A DNA stretch of 64,000 bases from contig NZ_VIWT01000002.1 of assembly GCF_007829815.1 (NCBI RefSeq), forward strand, positions 434,001 to 498,000, written 5' to 3'. Every line of letters starts with the position of its first letter. Positions within the stretch are counted from its first letter, which is position 1. The notes beneath the pieces are model-generated. The model had not been told where the DNA came from and made no database searches. It saw only the letters and a list, made by a program, of their open reading frames with translations. Source of the stretch: Kitasatospora viridis. Its GTDB lineage: Bacteria; Actinomycetota; Actinomycetes; Streptomycetales; Streptomycetaceae. This document shows positions 24,832 to 33,516 of this stretch, in pieces. The position numbers were made by a program, and so were the translations under genes.

Positions 24832-25038
24832 ATGCGACTCACCGGCAGGATCCACCACGTCTGGACGGTCATCCGCCAGCACCTCGCCGACCGGGCCGAG
24901 ACGATCCGCAACGAACCCGACGCCGGATACACGACCGAGACCGTGATCGTCACGGCGCTCCTGGTGCTCGCGGGAATCGCGGCGCTCGCCGTCCTCGGCT
25001 CCAAGATCGCCGACAAGGTCAACAGCATCAACCTCTGA
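24832..25038 (+). CDS. Flp-type pilin, 68 aa
   Basis: The probable major pilin. A positively charged leader of about 30 residues ends in DAGYTTETVIVTALLVLAGI. A Glu close after the Ala-Gly, then a 20-residue hydrophobic helix and a very short tail (SKIADKVNSINL) are the form of Flp prepilins cut by a TadV/CpaA peptidase. No such peptidase is present in this window. GGAGGACCACC before the ATG is an excellent ribosome site, suiting a protein needed in many copies. Confidence 0.85.
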   Translation: MRLTGRIHHVWTVIRQHLADRAETIRNEPDAGYTTETVIVTALLVLAGIAALAVLGSKIADKVNSINL

Positions 25039-25047
25039 GGCGCACCG

Positions 25048-25452
25048 TTGAAGCGCACCGTGATGCCGAAGCGGAAGCCCCGCGCGCCCGACCAGGGATC
25101 GGCGACACCCGAACTCGTCCTCGCGACCCCGTTGCTGATCCTGCTGCTGATGGCGTTCTTCCAGTTCGCCCTCGCCGCCCACGCCCACCACATCGCCCAG
25201 GCCGCCGCCGCGCAGGCGGTGGCTGCGGCCCGCACCCAGGACGGCGACGCCGCGACGGGACGACGAGCCGGCGAGGACCTGCTGGCGCACGTCAACTCGG
25301 CGAGCCTGCGTGATCCCTCGGTCAGCGTCTCGCGCTCCGCAGGCGTCGCGAGGGCGGACGTGTACGGCCACGTGGTGCGGCTGCTGCCCGGGCTGGACCT
25401 GGTGGTCAGGGCGCACTCCAGTGGTCCGATCGAGCAGCTGGCCGACGGCTGA
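25048..25452 (+). CDS. TadE-like pseudopilin
   Basis: A 134-aa minor pilin. After a basic leader, DQGSATPELVLATPLLILLL holds the Gly-x4-Glu processing pattern and the hydrophobic helix of TadE. An Ala-rich amphipathic helix (HHIAQAAAAQAVAAAR) follows, then a small beta-rich domain. TTG 25048 has GAGG at the right distance; ATG 25063 is a possible alternative start. It is the first of three pseudopilin genes that follow the pilin and would be processed by the same peptidase. Confidence 0.82.
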   Translation: MKRTVMPKRKPRAPDQGSATPELVLATPLLILLLMAFFQFALAAHAHHIAQAAAAQAVAAARTQDGDAATGRRAGEDLLAHVNSASLRDPSVSVSRSAGVARADVYGHVVRLLPGLDLVVRAHSSGPIEQLADG

Positions 25453-25482
25453 GTCCATCAATCAGCAAAGGAGGTAACCGAC

Positions 25483-25899
25483 TTGTCGACCCGAGGAGAC
25501 CGAGGTTCGGTCCCGGTCGAGATGACCCTGATCACCCCGCTGCTCATCATGCTCACCGTGCTGGCCGTCGCGATGTGGCGGCTGGCCGGCGCGCGCATCG
25601 ACGTCGAGGACGCGGCTCACCAGGCGGCGCGGGCTGCCTCGCTGACGCGCAGTCCGGGGGAGGCGGGCAAAGCCGGGCGGGAGACCGCAGCTGACGCCCT
25701 GACGGCGGCCGGCACCTCGTGCCCCCGGCCCGTCACCACCGTCAACACCGGCTCGTTCCGGCCCGGCGGCCAGGTCGTGGTCACCGTCAGCTGCGAGGTG
25801 AGCCTCGCCGACCTCTCCGCCGTGCCGCTGCCGGGCCACCAGACGATCACCGCGGACTTCACCGCGCCGCTGGACACCTACGTCTCGGACCGATCATGA
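25483..25899 (+). CDS. TadE/TadF-like pseudopilin
   Basis: A 138-aa minor pilin. DRGSVPVEMTLITPLLIMLT gives Gly-x4-Glu and the hydrophobic helix almost at the N-terminus. The mature domain has two Cys residues (SCPRPV, VSCEVSL) that could pair after export. The start is TTG 25483, fixed by the full-length ribosome site AAAGGAGGT seven bases upstream; there is no usable ATG or GTG nearby. The following TadG-like gene overlaps its stop (ATGA). Confidence 0.83.
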   Translation: MSTRGDRGSVPVEMTLITPLLIMLTVLAVAMWRLAGARIDVEDAAHQAARAASLTRSPGEAGKAGRETAADALTAAGTSCPRPVTTVNTGSFRPGGQVVVTVSCEVSLADLSAVPLPGHQTITADFTAPLDTYVSDRS

Positions 25900-26306
25900 A
25901 GGCCACCCGCGATGACGGCTCCGTCACCGCGTTCACAGTCACCGTCATCGTCGGCCTGATCGCCGTGGTCGGCCTGGTGGCGGACGGCGGACTCGCGCTC
26001 GCGGCCAAGGTGAAGGCGGTCGGCGAAGCCCAGGAGGCCGCACGAGCCGGTGCTCGCCAGCTGGACCTCGGGCGGTTGCGCACCGACCACACCATCGACC
26101 TCGGACCGGCCGCCGCCCAGCAGGCGGCGACCGCCTACCTCGATGCGGCCGGTGCCACGGGACGGGTGACCGCCACCGACCAGGAGGTCACGGTCACCGT
26201 CGAGCGCGAACAGCGCACCCAACTCCTCTCGCTGGTCGGAGTCGGGTCGATGCACGAGAGCGCCACCGCGACCGCGCACGCTGCGTGGCGTGGGGGTGCG
26301 CAGTGA
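25896..26306 (+). CDS. TadG-like pseudopilin/secreted protein
   Basis: A 136-aa protein starting RDDGSVTAFTVTVIVGLIAV, a TadG-type N-terminal membrane helix, then GGLALAAKVKAVGEAQEAAR, the conserved helix after the membrane part of TadG/TadE-related proteins. The Glu of the Gly-x4-Glu site is replaced (GSVTAF), so it may remain membrane-anchored rather than be processed. ATG 25896 overlaps the preceding stop, and its own stop overlaps GTG 26303. Confidence 0.8.
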   Translation: MKATRDDGSVTAFTVTVIVGLIAVVGLVADGGLALAAKVKAVGEAQEAARAGARQLDLGRLRTDHTIDLGPAAAQQAATAYLDAAGATGRVTATDQEVTVTVEREQRTQLLSLVGVGSMHESATATAHAAWRGGAQ

Positions 26307-28855
26307 GGCGGGGGAGGGCGAGGACGGTCGGCCGTGCAGTGGTGGCCGGCGGAGCGCTCGCGGTGCTGCTGATCGGTCTGCCGTACGCGTTGATCCGGTG
26401 CGCCGGCCCACTCGACCTGACGCATGTTCCGGGGTGGGACGAGCTGGCGGCCGAGCTCGTCGGCCCGCTGTCGGTGCTCACCCTGCTGCGACTGCTCGCC
26501 GTCGCCGGGTGGGGGCTGTGGCTGGTGCTCTGCGGACAGACGCTGTACGAGGTGGTGTGGTGCGCGGTGCGCCTGCCCCGGTTCCTGCGCACCGGATCCG
26601 AGCAGCACCTCCAGCATGCCCGGCGCACGCTCACCGGTGCGCTGGTGGTGAGCGTCGTGCTGGGACTGCTCACCCTGGTGCGGCCCGCCGTGGGGGAGGC
26701 CGTCGCCGCACCTGTCGCGGTCACCGCACCGGCCAACCCCGTGGCCCGCGCCGCCAACAGTGCCGACGTCGCCGACGCGCCGAGCGTCAGCCGGCGGTGC
26801 GAGGTGCGGGCCGGTGACACCCTGTGGGATCTGGCGGACCGTCACCTCGGCGACCCGCTCCGCTGGAAGGAGATCTTCCAGCTCAACCACGGACGCACCC
26901 AGGCGGACGGCGGCAGCCTCACCGACCCGGACGTCATCCGGCCGGGGTGGACCATGGTGCTCCCGGGCGTGGAGCTGGTCCCACCAGTACCAAGCGCCGA
27001 CCTGCTGCCCCGGCCTGCGCCGCCCGCACCGGCACCGAAGCCGGAACCGGCTCCCGCACCGCACCTGGCCACCCCGGCACCGCGCCCCGCACCGAACCCG
27101 ACCCGGACGACTGCGCACCCTGGTCTCGAACTCCCCGCGGCAGCCGGCTACCTGGCGCTTTCGGTCGGCGTCGCGCTGAGCGCTGCCGCAGTGGCCCGCG
27201 CCCTCCAGCGCCGCCGCGCCTACCAACCCGGCGAGCCTGCCACCGCGCCCCACCAGGAGCCGCCCAGGCCGGAGGACTCCACGCTCGCCGCCGCCCTCCG
27301 GCGCACCCACCGCCTCCACGCAACTGCCTCGGGCTCGGCCCGCCCCGACGACCTTCCGATCGGTGCCCACGCCGGGGCGGAAGTCGGTGTCCTCGACCTG
27401 GTCGCCCGCCACGGCCACCGCTTGCTCGCGCTCACCGGCCCTGGCGCAGCCAGCGCCGCCCGCGCGGTGCTGGCCGCCGTGCTCACCCACCCGGACGACT
27501 ACGAGCTCATCCTCCCCACCCCGCTGGCCCAGCGGCTGGCACCAGTCCTCGCTACCCGGCAGCTCTGGCCGTCCTGCTCCCGCAGCCGCGACACCGCTGA
27601 AGCGCTCGACCTCGCAGAGGCGCGGATCCTCACCCGGGCCCGCGAGCGCGAGGAGGACGCCGGTCGGCCGAACCACCCGCTCGTCCTGCTGCTCGGCGAC
27701 GTGGAACCGCAGCACAGCGCTCGGCTGGCAGCCCTGTGCAGTAGGGGACAGCCGCACGGCCTGGTGGCCGTCCAACTCGCCGACCTGCCGTCGGACGACG
27801 CGGTGACCCTGACCGTAGCCGCCGACGGCAGCGCCAGTTTCACGACGTCACCTCCGAACGGGCAACGCGCACTCCGGCTCTTCCACCTGACGGAGGAGGC
27901 TGCCGCAACCCTTCTCCCACTCGTCCCGGAATCCACCGACGGAGAGCACCAGGCCGACACGGTGGAGCTCCCGGCCGTCGAGGAGCTGGCGGTGGCGAAC
28001 GAGGAGCGGCCTCCGCCTCCCGCCGCACCGTCGGACGACCGCATCCACCGAGTCCGAGTCACCCTCCTCGGCCCGTTCACCGTCACCGTGGACGGCAGGA
28101 CCGTCACCCGAGGGCTGGTCGGCTTCGCCGGAGAACTCCTCGCCTACCTCGCCGTCCACCGTCGCCCGGTGCCGAAGGAGACGATCCTCGAAGCGATCTG
28201 GCCCGAGCGCACCCCACCGGGCGCCACCCAGGCCTTCAACACCGCCAAGACCAGCGTCCGCACCGCGCTGCGCCAGGCGCTCGGCGCCACCACCTCGGTC
28301 AACGCCATCCTCACCACCGGTGAACTGACGCACCTCAACCGCGACCTGATCACCACCGACCTCGACGAGTTCGACCGCGCCGTCCAAGCCGTGGCGGCCG
28401 CACCCGACCCCATGGCCCGCCTGGCCGCGCACCGCCGGGTCGCGGACCTCTACACGGGCGAGCTATGCGCCGACACCGCGTACGAGTGGGCCGAGCCGGC
28501 CCGCGAGGACCTCCGCCGCCGGGCGCTCGACGCCCTCGGCGCACTCGCCTCCGCCGTGGCCGGCGGCGACCCGGAGCTCGCGATGAGCCACCTCGACCGG
28601 GCCGTCGGCATCGACCGCTACAACGAGGAGCTCCACCTCCGTCTCGCCTCCGTGCAGGCTTCACTCGGCCGCCGCGACGGAGTCCGCCGCACCTGGGAGC
28701 GGCTCACCGCCAGCCTCGCCGAGATCGACGCCAAGCCCAGCCCGCCCACCGCCCGGGCACTCCAGGAACTCCTCCACCCCACCCCCGGACCGAGCCGCCC
28801 TGGTGCGCCGGCCCGCCCGGCTCCGCGCCCCGCCTCGGTCCGGACCGCACGCTGA
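26303..28855 (+). CDS. Membrane protein with LysM domain outside and SARP (BTAD) domain inside
   Basis: An 850-aa multi-domain protein. Three hydrophobic spans (about 10-30, 55-80 and 105-125) are followed by a LysM wall-binding domain (CEVRAGDTLWDLADRHLGDP to PGWTMVLP, about 155-210). Then come a Pro-rich linker, a fourth span (GYLALSVGVALSAAAVARAL, about 275-295), a long cytoplasmic part, and a C-terminal SARP-type winged helix plus bacterial transcription activation domain (VTLLGPFTVTVDG, LAYLAVHRRPVPKETILEAI; about 590-810). Positive loops place LysM outside and SARP inside. It overlaps the TadG-like gene by 4 bases. It could link wall or pilus state to gene expression. Confidence 0.85.
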   Translation: MRRGRARTVGRAVVAGGALAVLLIGLPYALIRCAGPLDLTHVPGWDELAAELVGPLSVLTLLRLLAVAGWGLWLVLCGQTLYEVVWCAVRLPRFLRTGSEQHLQHARRTLTGALVVSVVLGLLTLVRPAVGEAVAAPVAVTAPANPVARAANSADVADAPSVSRRCEVRAGDTLWDLADRHLGDPLRWKEIFQLNHGRTQADGGSLTDPDVIRPGWTMVLPGVELVPPVPSADLLPRPAPPAPAPKPEPAPAPHLATPAPRPAPNPTRTTAHPGLELPAAAGYLALSVGVALSAAAVARALQRRRAYQPGEPATAPHQEPPRPEDSTLAAALRRTHRLHATASGSARPDDLPIGAHAGAEVGVLDLVARHGHRLLALTGPGAASAARAVLAAVLTHPDDYELILPTPLAQRLAPVLATRQLWPSCSRSRDTAEALDLAEARILTRAREREEDAGRPNHPLVLLLGDVEPQHSARLAALCSRGQPHGLVAVQLADLPSDDAVTLTVAADGSASFTTSPPNGQRALRLFHLTEEAAATLLPLVPESTDGEHQADTVELPAVEELAVANEERPPPPAAPSDDRIHRVRVTLLGPFTVTVDGRTVTRGLVGFAGELLAYLAVHRRPVPKETILEAIWPERTPPGATQAFNTAKTSVRTALRQALGATTSVNAILTTGELTHLNRDLITTDLDEFDRAVQAVAAAPDPMARLAAHRRVADLYTGELCADTAYEWAEPAREDLRRRALDALGALASAVAGGDPELAMSHLDRAVGIDRYNEELHLRLASVQASLGRRDGVRRTWERLTASLAEIDAKPSPPTARALQELLHPTPGPSRPGAPARPAPRPASVRTAR

Positions 28856-28933
28856 CTGGCCGCCAGGTCCGCGCCGGGAACTGCCTGGCCGTCAGGGTGT
28901 CCCGTTACGGGTGTCCGCCACCCCGTCCAGCAG

Positions 28934-28960
28934 GGTGTCCCGCTAATCACGGGACACCCC
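28934..28960 (+). terminator. Hairpin ending the Tad-type operon
   Basis: GGGTGTCCCG and CGGGACACCC form a perfect 10-pair stem around CTAATCA, about 80 bases after the last gene. A partial copy of the left arm (CAGGGTGTCCCG) occurs 38 bases earlier, so the repeat could also be a recombination or protein-binding site. Confidence 0.65.
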
Positions 28961-29088
28961 CGGTCGGCTCGTCCGCGCAGGTCAGAGGCGGGACGGAGGC
29001 GAAAACGGTACCCAGGCTGAATACCGGAAGAGGCACTTCTCCGGTCTTCTTACCTGACCCACCGCCAGACTTCTGCGCCCCGCACCAC

Positions 29089-30756
29089 TCACTGGTGATC
29101 GCCGACCCCGGCCGCGCGGGCGATTCGGCCGTGGTACCGGGCGCAGAGGTCGTCTGCCGCCTGACGCGCGAACTCGGCCGGCCGCGTCGGTAGCAGCACC
29201 GGTTCGGCGCCTGCCAGGTATGCCTCGTACGCGTCCAGACCGGCGGTGAAGATGTCCGCACGCTCTGCCACCCGGCGGTAGAGGACTTCGTGCCGGGCGG
29301 CCAGGGACGGGCACCGGTCCAGGATGCTGCGGTGCCACGTGTCGCAGGCGTCGACCCCGCAGGCGTCGAGCAGTTGGACGAAGGCGAGCCGGCCCGCGTC
29401 CGTTGCGTCGGCTCCGTCGATCACCACCGTCGACCAGGCGGTCATCTCCCGGGCCAGCGCCGCGTGGTCGCAGCACGCGCAGGGCACGTCCAGCTCCTGA
29501 TCGACCGTCAGCCCGGCTTGCCACGCCTCCTGCGCCCGGCGCAGGGCGGGCAACTGGGTCGGTTGTGCCCACCGGGCCGTCACCTGCCGCTGCACGGTGA
29601 CCGGGAGGGCGTACAGGGCGAAGCGGTGCCGCGGACCCAGCCACATGTAGCTGCTCCACACGGCCCACACGTCGGATACGGCCGGGATGGGCCAGGGGGC
29701 CCGGAGGTTGTCCAGCCCCCAGGCGAGCAGGCGTCGGCGTGCGGTACCGCACACCGTGTCGAAGAGGTTCCGCTCCTCCGCCATGGCTTCGGCGACCAGG
29801 TCGATAGTGCTGCACACGACCATGACCGCCAGCCGGGCCACGGTGGCGTGTGCGAAGACCACTGCGTCGGCCTCGTCTTCCAGCCCGATCGCGCCGAAAT
29901 TGATCAGTTCGCCACCCAGCAGCAGAGCCCAGGCGTCGAGGCCGGCCAGGTACGCCGCCCCGCACAACCACGGGGCGTCCGCGCGCCCGCCGCTGTCCAC
30001 GCCCCGCCCCAGCGCCTGGCAGAGCAGCCACTGCGCGTGGGTGGCTTCTTCACGGCCGGGCAGTGGACGGGGTGGCCGGGTGCTGAGCCAGTCCGCGTAC
30101 GCGTAGTGCTCCTCGCCGCGGTAGTCATTGCCCCACTGCACCCATTCGACGGATGCGGCCCATAGCTCGGTGCGATCGCGGGCGATGGGGGAGCCGCTGC
30201 CGATCACGAGGGAGCAGCACTCGCCGATGTGGGAGGAACACAGCTCGGAGACGGAGCGCAGGTACCGGTTCTTCCCCGGGATGGTCAGTGCCTGTGCTGC
30301 CGAGCGTGGTGGGGCTGCAGGTACGGACGGGGCCGTCTGCTGCCGGAATTCGTCCCGCAAGAGCTCTCCCACGAGCTTGATCACCCCGCCGAGCAGCGCC
30401 GCCTTCACCACGCCCGAGGCATCGCGGTAGCGGACCGAGGCGAGTTCGGTCAGGAACGCCTCGCACCTGGCCCGGTCCGGATGGACCACTGCCCGGTACG
30501 CGGCTGCCAGTCTGCGCCCACCGCAACTCGCGCAGACCGATGCCGTGTCGCTGCCGCAGTCGCACCACCGCACGGGTCCGAGAGCGGGGTGCCGAGCCAA
30601 TGCGTGGTAGTACTCGTACGCCGTCTCGATCAGGTCAGTCACCCCGGCCACCTCGCCGAGCGGGGTGGTGAACCGCGCCTCGAACGCGGCGCCTTCGATG
30701 AGCTCGGGCGCACCGCAGGTGCAGTCCACGTGCGGTGTCCGGCTCGGAACAGCCAC
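29089..30756 (-). CDS. Unrecognised 555-aa cysteine-rich protein
   Basis: No family is recognised. Codon use and length support a real gene. Cysteine groups stand out: CTCGAPE near residue 13, WCDCGSDTASVCASCGG near 63-80 (a four-Cys zinc-ribbon-like set), SSHIGECC near 175, and DVPCACCDH near 430. The middle and end are helical, with many Trp and Ala (WLLCQALGRG, WALLLGGELINFGAIGL). There is no signal peptide; two hydrophobic stretches could be buried helices. It is a single gene on the minus strand. A zinc-binding scaffold or an unusual enzyme are possible; I cannot choose. Confidence 0.7.
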   Translation of the reverse strand: MAVPSRTPHVDCTCGAPELIEGAAFEARFTTPLGEVAGVTDLIETAYEYYHALARHPALGPVRWCDCGSDTASVCASCGGRRLAAAYRAVVHPDRARCEAFLTELASVRYRDASGVVKAALLGGVIKLVGELLRDEFRQQTAPSVPAAPPRSAAQALTIPGKNRYLRSVSELCSSHIGECCSLVIGSGSPIARDRTELWAASVEWVQWGNDYRGEEHYAYADWLSTRPPRPLPGREEATHAQWLLCQALGRGVDSGGRADAPWLCGAAYLAGLDAWALLLGGELINFGAIGLEDEADAVVFAHATVARLAVMVVCSTIDLVAEAMAEERNLFDTVCGTARRRLLAWGLDNLRAPWPIPAVSDVWAVWSSYMWLGPRHRFALYALPVTVQRQVTARWAQPTQLPALRRAQEAWQAGLTVDQELDVPCACCDHAALAREMTAWSTVVIDGADATDAGRLAFVQLLDACGVDACDTWHRSILDRCPSLAARHEVLYRRVAERADIFTAGLDAYEAYLAGAEPVLLPTRPAEFARQAADDLCARYHGRIARAAGVGDHQ

Positions 30757-30883
30757 GGTCTACCTCCGACTTGGTTTCCCGATCACCCCCTGTGCCGGAA
30801 CAGGCTGCCCATCGGCCGTCGGCGTCAACCTCGCCTGTACTACGGCCGCGGCAAGGTCATCGCGGGTCTGCGGTGATTCGGCG

Positions 30884-31684
30884 TCAGGCCGTCTTCGGCT
30901 CCCCCTTGAGAAGGGCGAACACCGCGCCGGCCGGGTCCATCACCATCGCCAACCGGCCGATGCCCGCAGCGTCCATCGGCGCGATCAGGGGGGTGGCGCC
31001 GAGCTGGGTGGCGGTCTGGTACATCGCGTCGCAGTCGGTGACGCCGAAGTACGGGTGCCACTCCGACGTCGAACCGGCCTCCAGGTGCATCTGCTGGAGC
31101 TGGAGGATTCCGCCGTGCGCGGTGTCGTCCCCAGTGCCGCCGCCGGGCGCCGAAACCAGGCTGTAGGTCAACTCCCCACCCATCGCCATCTCCTGGTAGG
31201 TCCAGGCGAACACGCTGCGGTAGAAGTCCTGAGCTGCGGCGGCGTCGGTGGTGTAGAGCTCCGTCCAGCAAAGGGTGTTCGGCTCCATGACCGCTTCCAG
31301 GCCCTTGGTGTCGCCCGGCTGCCAGACGGCGAAGTCGGCTCCCGTCGGGTCGGTGAACTGCGCGAGCCGACCGGCGGTGAAGACGTCCATCGGTGCCGTC
31401 CGGATCCGACCGCCGGCCTGCTCCACCGCCTTGCTGGTGGCATCCGCGTCCGTGGTGAGGAAGTAGGGCGTCCAGGTCGGGGCCGCGCCTTCCTCCTGAC
31501 AGGGGCCCACAGCGCCGACCGTCTTGCCGTCGAGCTGGAAGAAGCCGTAGCCGCCGGCCTCCGGCCCGGCCGACTGGAAGGTCCAGCCGAACAGGGCGGA
31601 GTAGAACGCCGCGGCGGCGTCGATGTCGGGGACAGCGAGGTCGAGCCAGTTGGGTGCGCCGGGGACGAAGCGGGTGGTCAACAC
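30884..31684 (-). CDS. VOC-family (glyoxalase-like) protein with two tandem domains
   Basis: A 266-aa protein with two vicinal-oxygen-chelate modules. Module 1 runs from APNWLDLAVPDIDAAAAFYS to GRLAQFTDPTGADFAVWQP, and module 2 from NTLCWTELYTTDAAAAQDFY to GRLAMVMDPAGAVFALLKG. Each begins with the usual aromatic/Asp pattern and ends in the DPxGAxF strand. The usual His/Glu metal ligands are not all evident, as in many actinomycete antibiotic-binding or dioxygenase-like relatives. GTG 31684 has GGAG nearby. It may bind or modify a small molecule. No linked partner is seen. Confidence 0.85.
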   Translation of the reverse strand: MLTTRFVPGAPNWLDLAVPDIDAAAAFYSALFGWTFQSAGPEAGGYGFFQLDGKTVGAVGPCQEEGAAPTWTPYFLTTDADATSKAVEQAGGRIRTAPMDVFTAGRLAQFTDPTGADFAVWQPGDTKGLEAVMEPNTLCWTELYTTDAAAAQDFYRSVFAWTYQEMAMGGELTYSLVSAPGGGTGDDTAHGGILQLQQMHLEAGSTSEWHPYFGVTDCDAMYQTATQLGATPLIAPMDAAGIGRLAMVMDPAGAVFALLKGEPKTA

Positions 31685-31956
31685 AAGGGACTCCGATCAC
31701 GCGATGGTCAGTGCCGGTTGTCAGGATGGCAGCGGAGCACTGCCGGTTGCCGCATCGTCACCCGCTGGGGCGAATCGGCGCGCAGACCCACCCGGTGGCT
31801 GCGGTCACTGATGATTCGCCATCTTCGAACGTGCTGGTCGGAGGGGCTGGCGTGGCGCTCCGCCGGGATGCTCGCACCCCTCTCTGTCAGCCTTGGGTGA
31901 GACATCCCGCTTTGTCGGGTTAGCCTGAGAGGGCCCGAGTAGGAGTTTCACCCCTG

Positions 31957-32340
31957 ATGACCAGCAGTAATCCGTCCGCCACTGACCCGGCTCCCCGGCC
32001 GAAGCGCCGCACGTTCAGCCCCGAGTACAAGCTGCGGATCGTCGCCGAGTACGACGCCGCGCCCGAGGGCGAGAAGGGTGCGGTCCTGCGCCGCGAGCGC
32101 CTGTACCACTCGCACGTCACCGAGTGGCGGGCCGCGCGCGACGCCGGGGCCCTGGAGAGGCTGGTCGACCACCGCACGAGCCCGGCCCGCCCGAAGAAGT
32201 CCGCCGCCGAGGCCGAGAACGAGAAGCTGCGCCGGCAGGTGGAACGGCTGGAGAAGGAACTCGCCCGGAACAAGGCCGCGCTGGAGGTCCTGGGAAAAGC
32301 GTCGGCGCTCTTGGAAATGATCTCCGAGAGCGCGGACTGA
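31957..32340 (+). CDS. IS3-family transposase OrfA
   Basis: A 127-aa DNA-binding half. Residues about 18-60 form a helix-turn-helix (RRTFSPEYKLRIVAEYD, ERLYHSHVTEWRAARDAG). A leucine-zipper-like coiled coil follows (AENEKLRRQVERLEKELA), used for dimer formation. The protein ends at TGA 32340 if no frameshift occurs; alone it usually binds the ends and represses transposition. The last 14 codons overlap the OrfB frame. Confidence 0.88.
   Translation: MTSSNPSATDPAPRPKRRTFSPEYKLRIVAEYDAAPEGEKGAVLRRERLYHSHVTEWRAARDAGALERLVDHRTSPARPKKSAAEAENEKLRRQVERLEKELARNKAALEVLGKASALLEMISESAD
32292..32298 (+). other. Slippery heptamer for -1 frameshift between OrfA and OrfB
   Basis: The sequence G GGA AAA lies in the OrfA frame exactly as X XXY YYZ. 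A -1 slip here moves ribosomes into the OrfB frame, which reads SVGALGNDLRERGLTH and then the catalytic domain. The fused OrfAB transposase would be about 469 aa. Confidence 0.75.
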
Positions 32341-33365
32341 CACACGCCGCCGACCCCGTCGTGGACGAGGCGTTCACCGCCGTCGAACACGAGTTGGGCA
32401 CCACGGCCGCATGCCGGCTGACCGGCCGCTCCCGGGCCACCCACTACCGAAGACTGAAACCGCCGCCCGCGCGCCGGCCCCGATCTCCGCAGGTCCAGCC
32501 CTCCGCCCTGACGGCCGAAGAACGGCATGCGGTACTGGCCTTGATGAACAGCCCCGAGTACGCCGAGCTGCCGCCCGCGCAGATCTGGGCCCGCGAGCTG
32601 GACACCGGGCGCTACCACTGCTCGGTCTCCACGATGTACCGGATCCTGCGCGAGCGCGGGCAGTCGGGCGAGCGGCGCAGGCAGGCCACCCACCCGGCCA
32701 GGACGGTTCCCGAACTGGTCGCCACCGCGTCCTCGCAGGTGTGGTCGTGGGACATCACCAAGGCCGCCGGCCCCCGCAAGGGCATCTGGTATCACGCCTA
32801 CGTCATCATCGACATCTTCAGCCGCTACATCGTCGGCCATACCGTCGAGCCGGTCGAATCGGCCGAACGGGCCGAGGAGTTGATCCGCGAGGCCATCGAG
32901 CGCAACGGCATCGTCCCCGAGACCGTGCACGCCGACCGCGGCACTTCCATGACCTCCAAGAAGGTCTCCCAGCTGCTGACCGACCTCGGCGTCACCAGGA
33001 GCCACTCGCGCCCCAAGGTCTCCAACGACAACCCTTACAGCGAGGCCCAGTTCAAGACCGTCAAGTACATGGCCGACTTCCCGCCGCGCTTCGATTCCCT
33101 GGCCCATGCACGTGAATGGTTCGACGCCTTCATCTCGTACTACAACCACGAGCACCGGCACTCGGGCATCGGCCTGCACACGCCCGCCAGCGTCCACTTC
33201 GGCACCGCCGAACAGGTCCGCGACCAGCGGGCCGTCACCCTCGCCGAGGCATACGCCCGGCATCCCGAACGCTTCGGACGCCGTCCCCGGCCGCCCGAGA
33301 TACCGCAGACAGCATGGATCAACGACCCCAGCAAGCGCAGGGAACCCACACCACAAACCTCATAG
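32298..33365 (+). CDS. IS3-family transposase OrfB (DDE integrase domain)
   Basis: The catalytic half, about 355 aa when entered by -1 frameshift. It has the HTH_21-like part (AVLALMNSPEYAELPPAQIW), then the rve integrase core: VWSWDITKAAGP (first Asp), VHADRGTSMTSKKV (second Asp), and NPYSEAQFKTVKYMADFP (Glu). YNHEHRHSGIGLHTPASVH is the conserved tail. All three catalytic residues are present. No good independent start with a ribosome site is seen, which fits production only as OrfAB. Probably active. Confidence 0.88.
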   Translation, partial: SVGALGNDLRERGLTHAADPVVDEAFTAVEHELGTTAACRLTGRSRATHYRRLKPPPARRPRSPQVQPSALTAEERHAVLALMNSPEYAELPPAQIWARELDTGRYHCSVSTMYRILRERGQSGERRRQATHPARTVPELVATASSQVWSWDITKAAGPRKGIWYHAYVIIDIFSRYIVGHTVEPVESAERAEELIREAIERNGIVPETVHADRGTSMTSKKVSQLLTDLGVTRSHSRPKVSNDNPYSEAQFKTVKYMADFPPRFDSLAHAREWFDAFISYYNHEHRHSGIGLHTPASVHFGTAEQVRDQRAVTLAEAYARHPERFGRRPRPPEIPQTAWINDPSKRREPTPQTS

Positions 33366-33516
33366 CATCACGACCGTCTCACTGGACTTGAAATCTTCCG
33401 CACTGGCCGTGGGCGGCAGCCTGAGGTCTTGATCGTCTGGCTGGGCGGGTTGGGGTGGCGTTGTCACGGGAGTAAATCCGCTCGCCTACCGGCGTGATCA
33501 GAGTTAGCGTCCGCGA

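Larger units (their letters stand above)
31898..33381 (+). mobile_element. IS3-family insertion sequence
   Basis: Two overlapping transposase frames (31957-32340 and 32298-33365) with a slippery heptamer between them. The probable ends are TGAGAC at 31898 and its complement GTCTCA at 33381, giving 1484 bp, which is usual for the family. The terminal match is short and I see no clear target duplication (GGG left, CTG right), so the exact ends are provisional. The flanks do not form an obvious interrupted gene. Confidence 0.75.
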
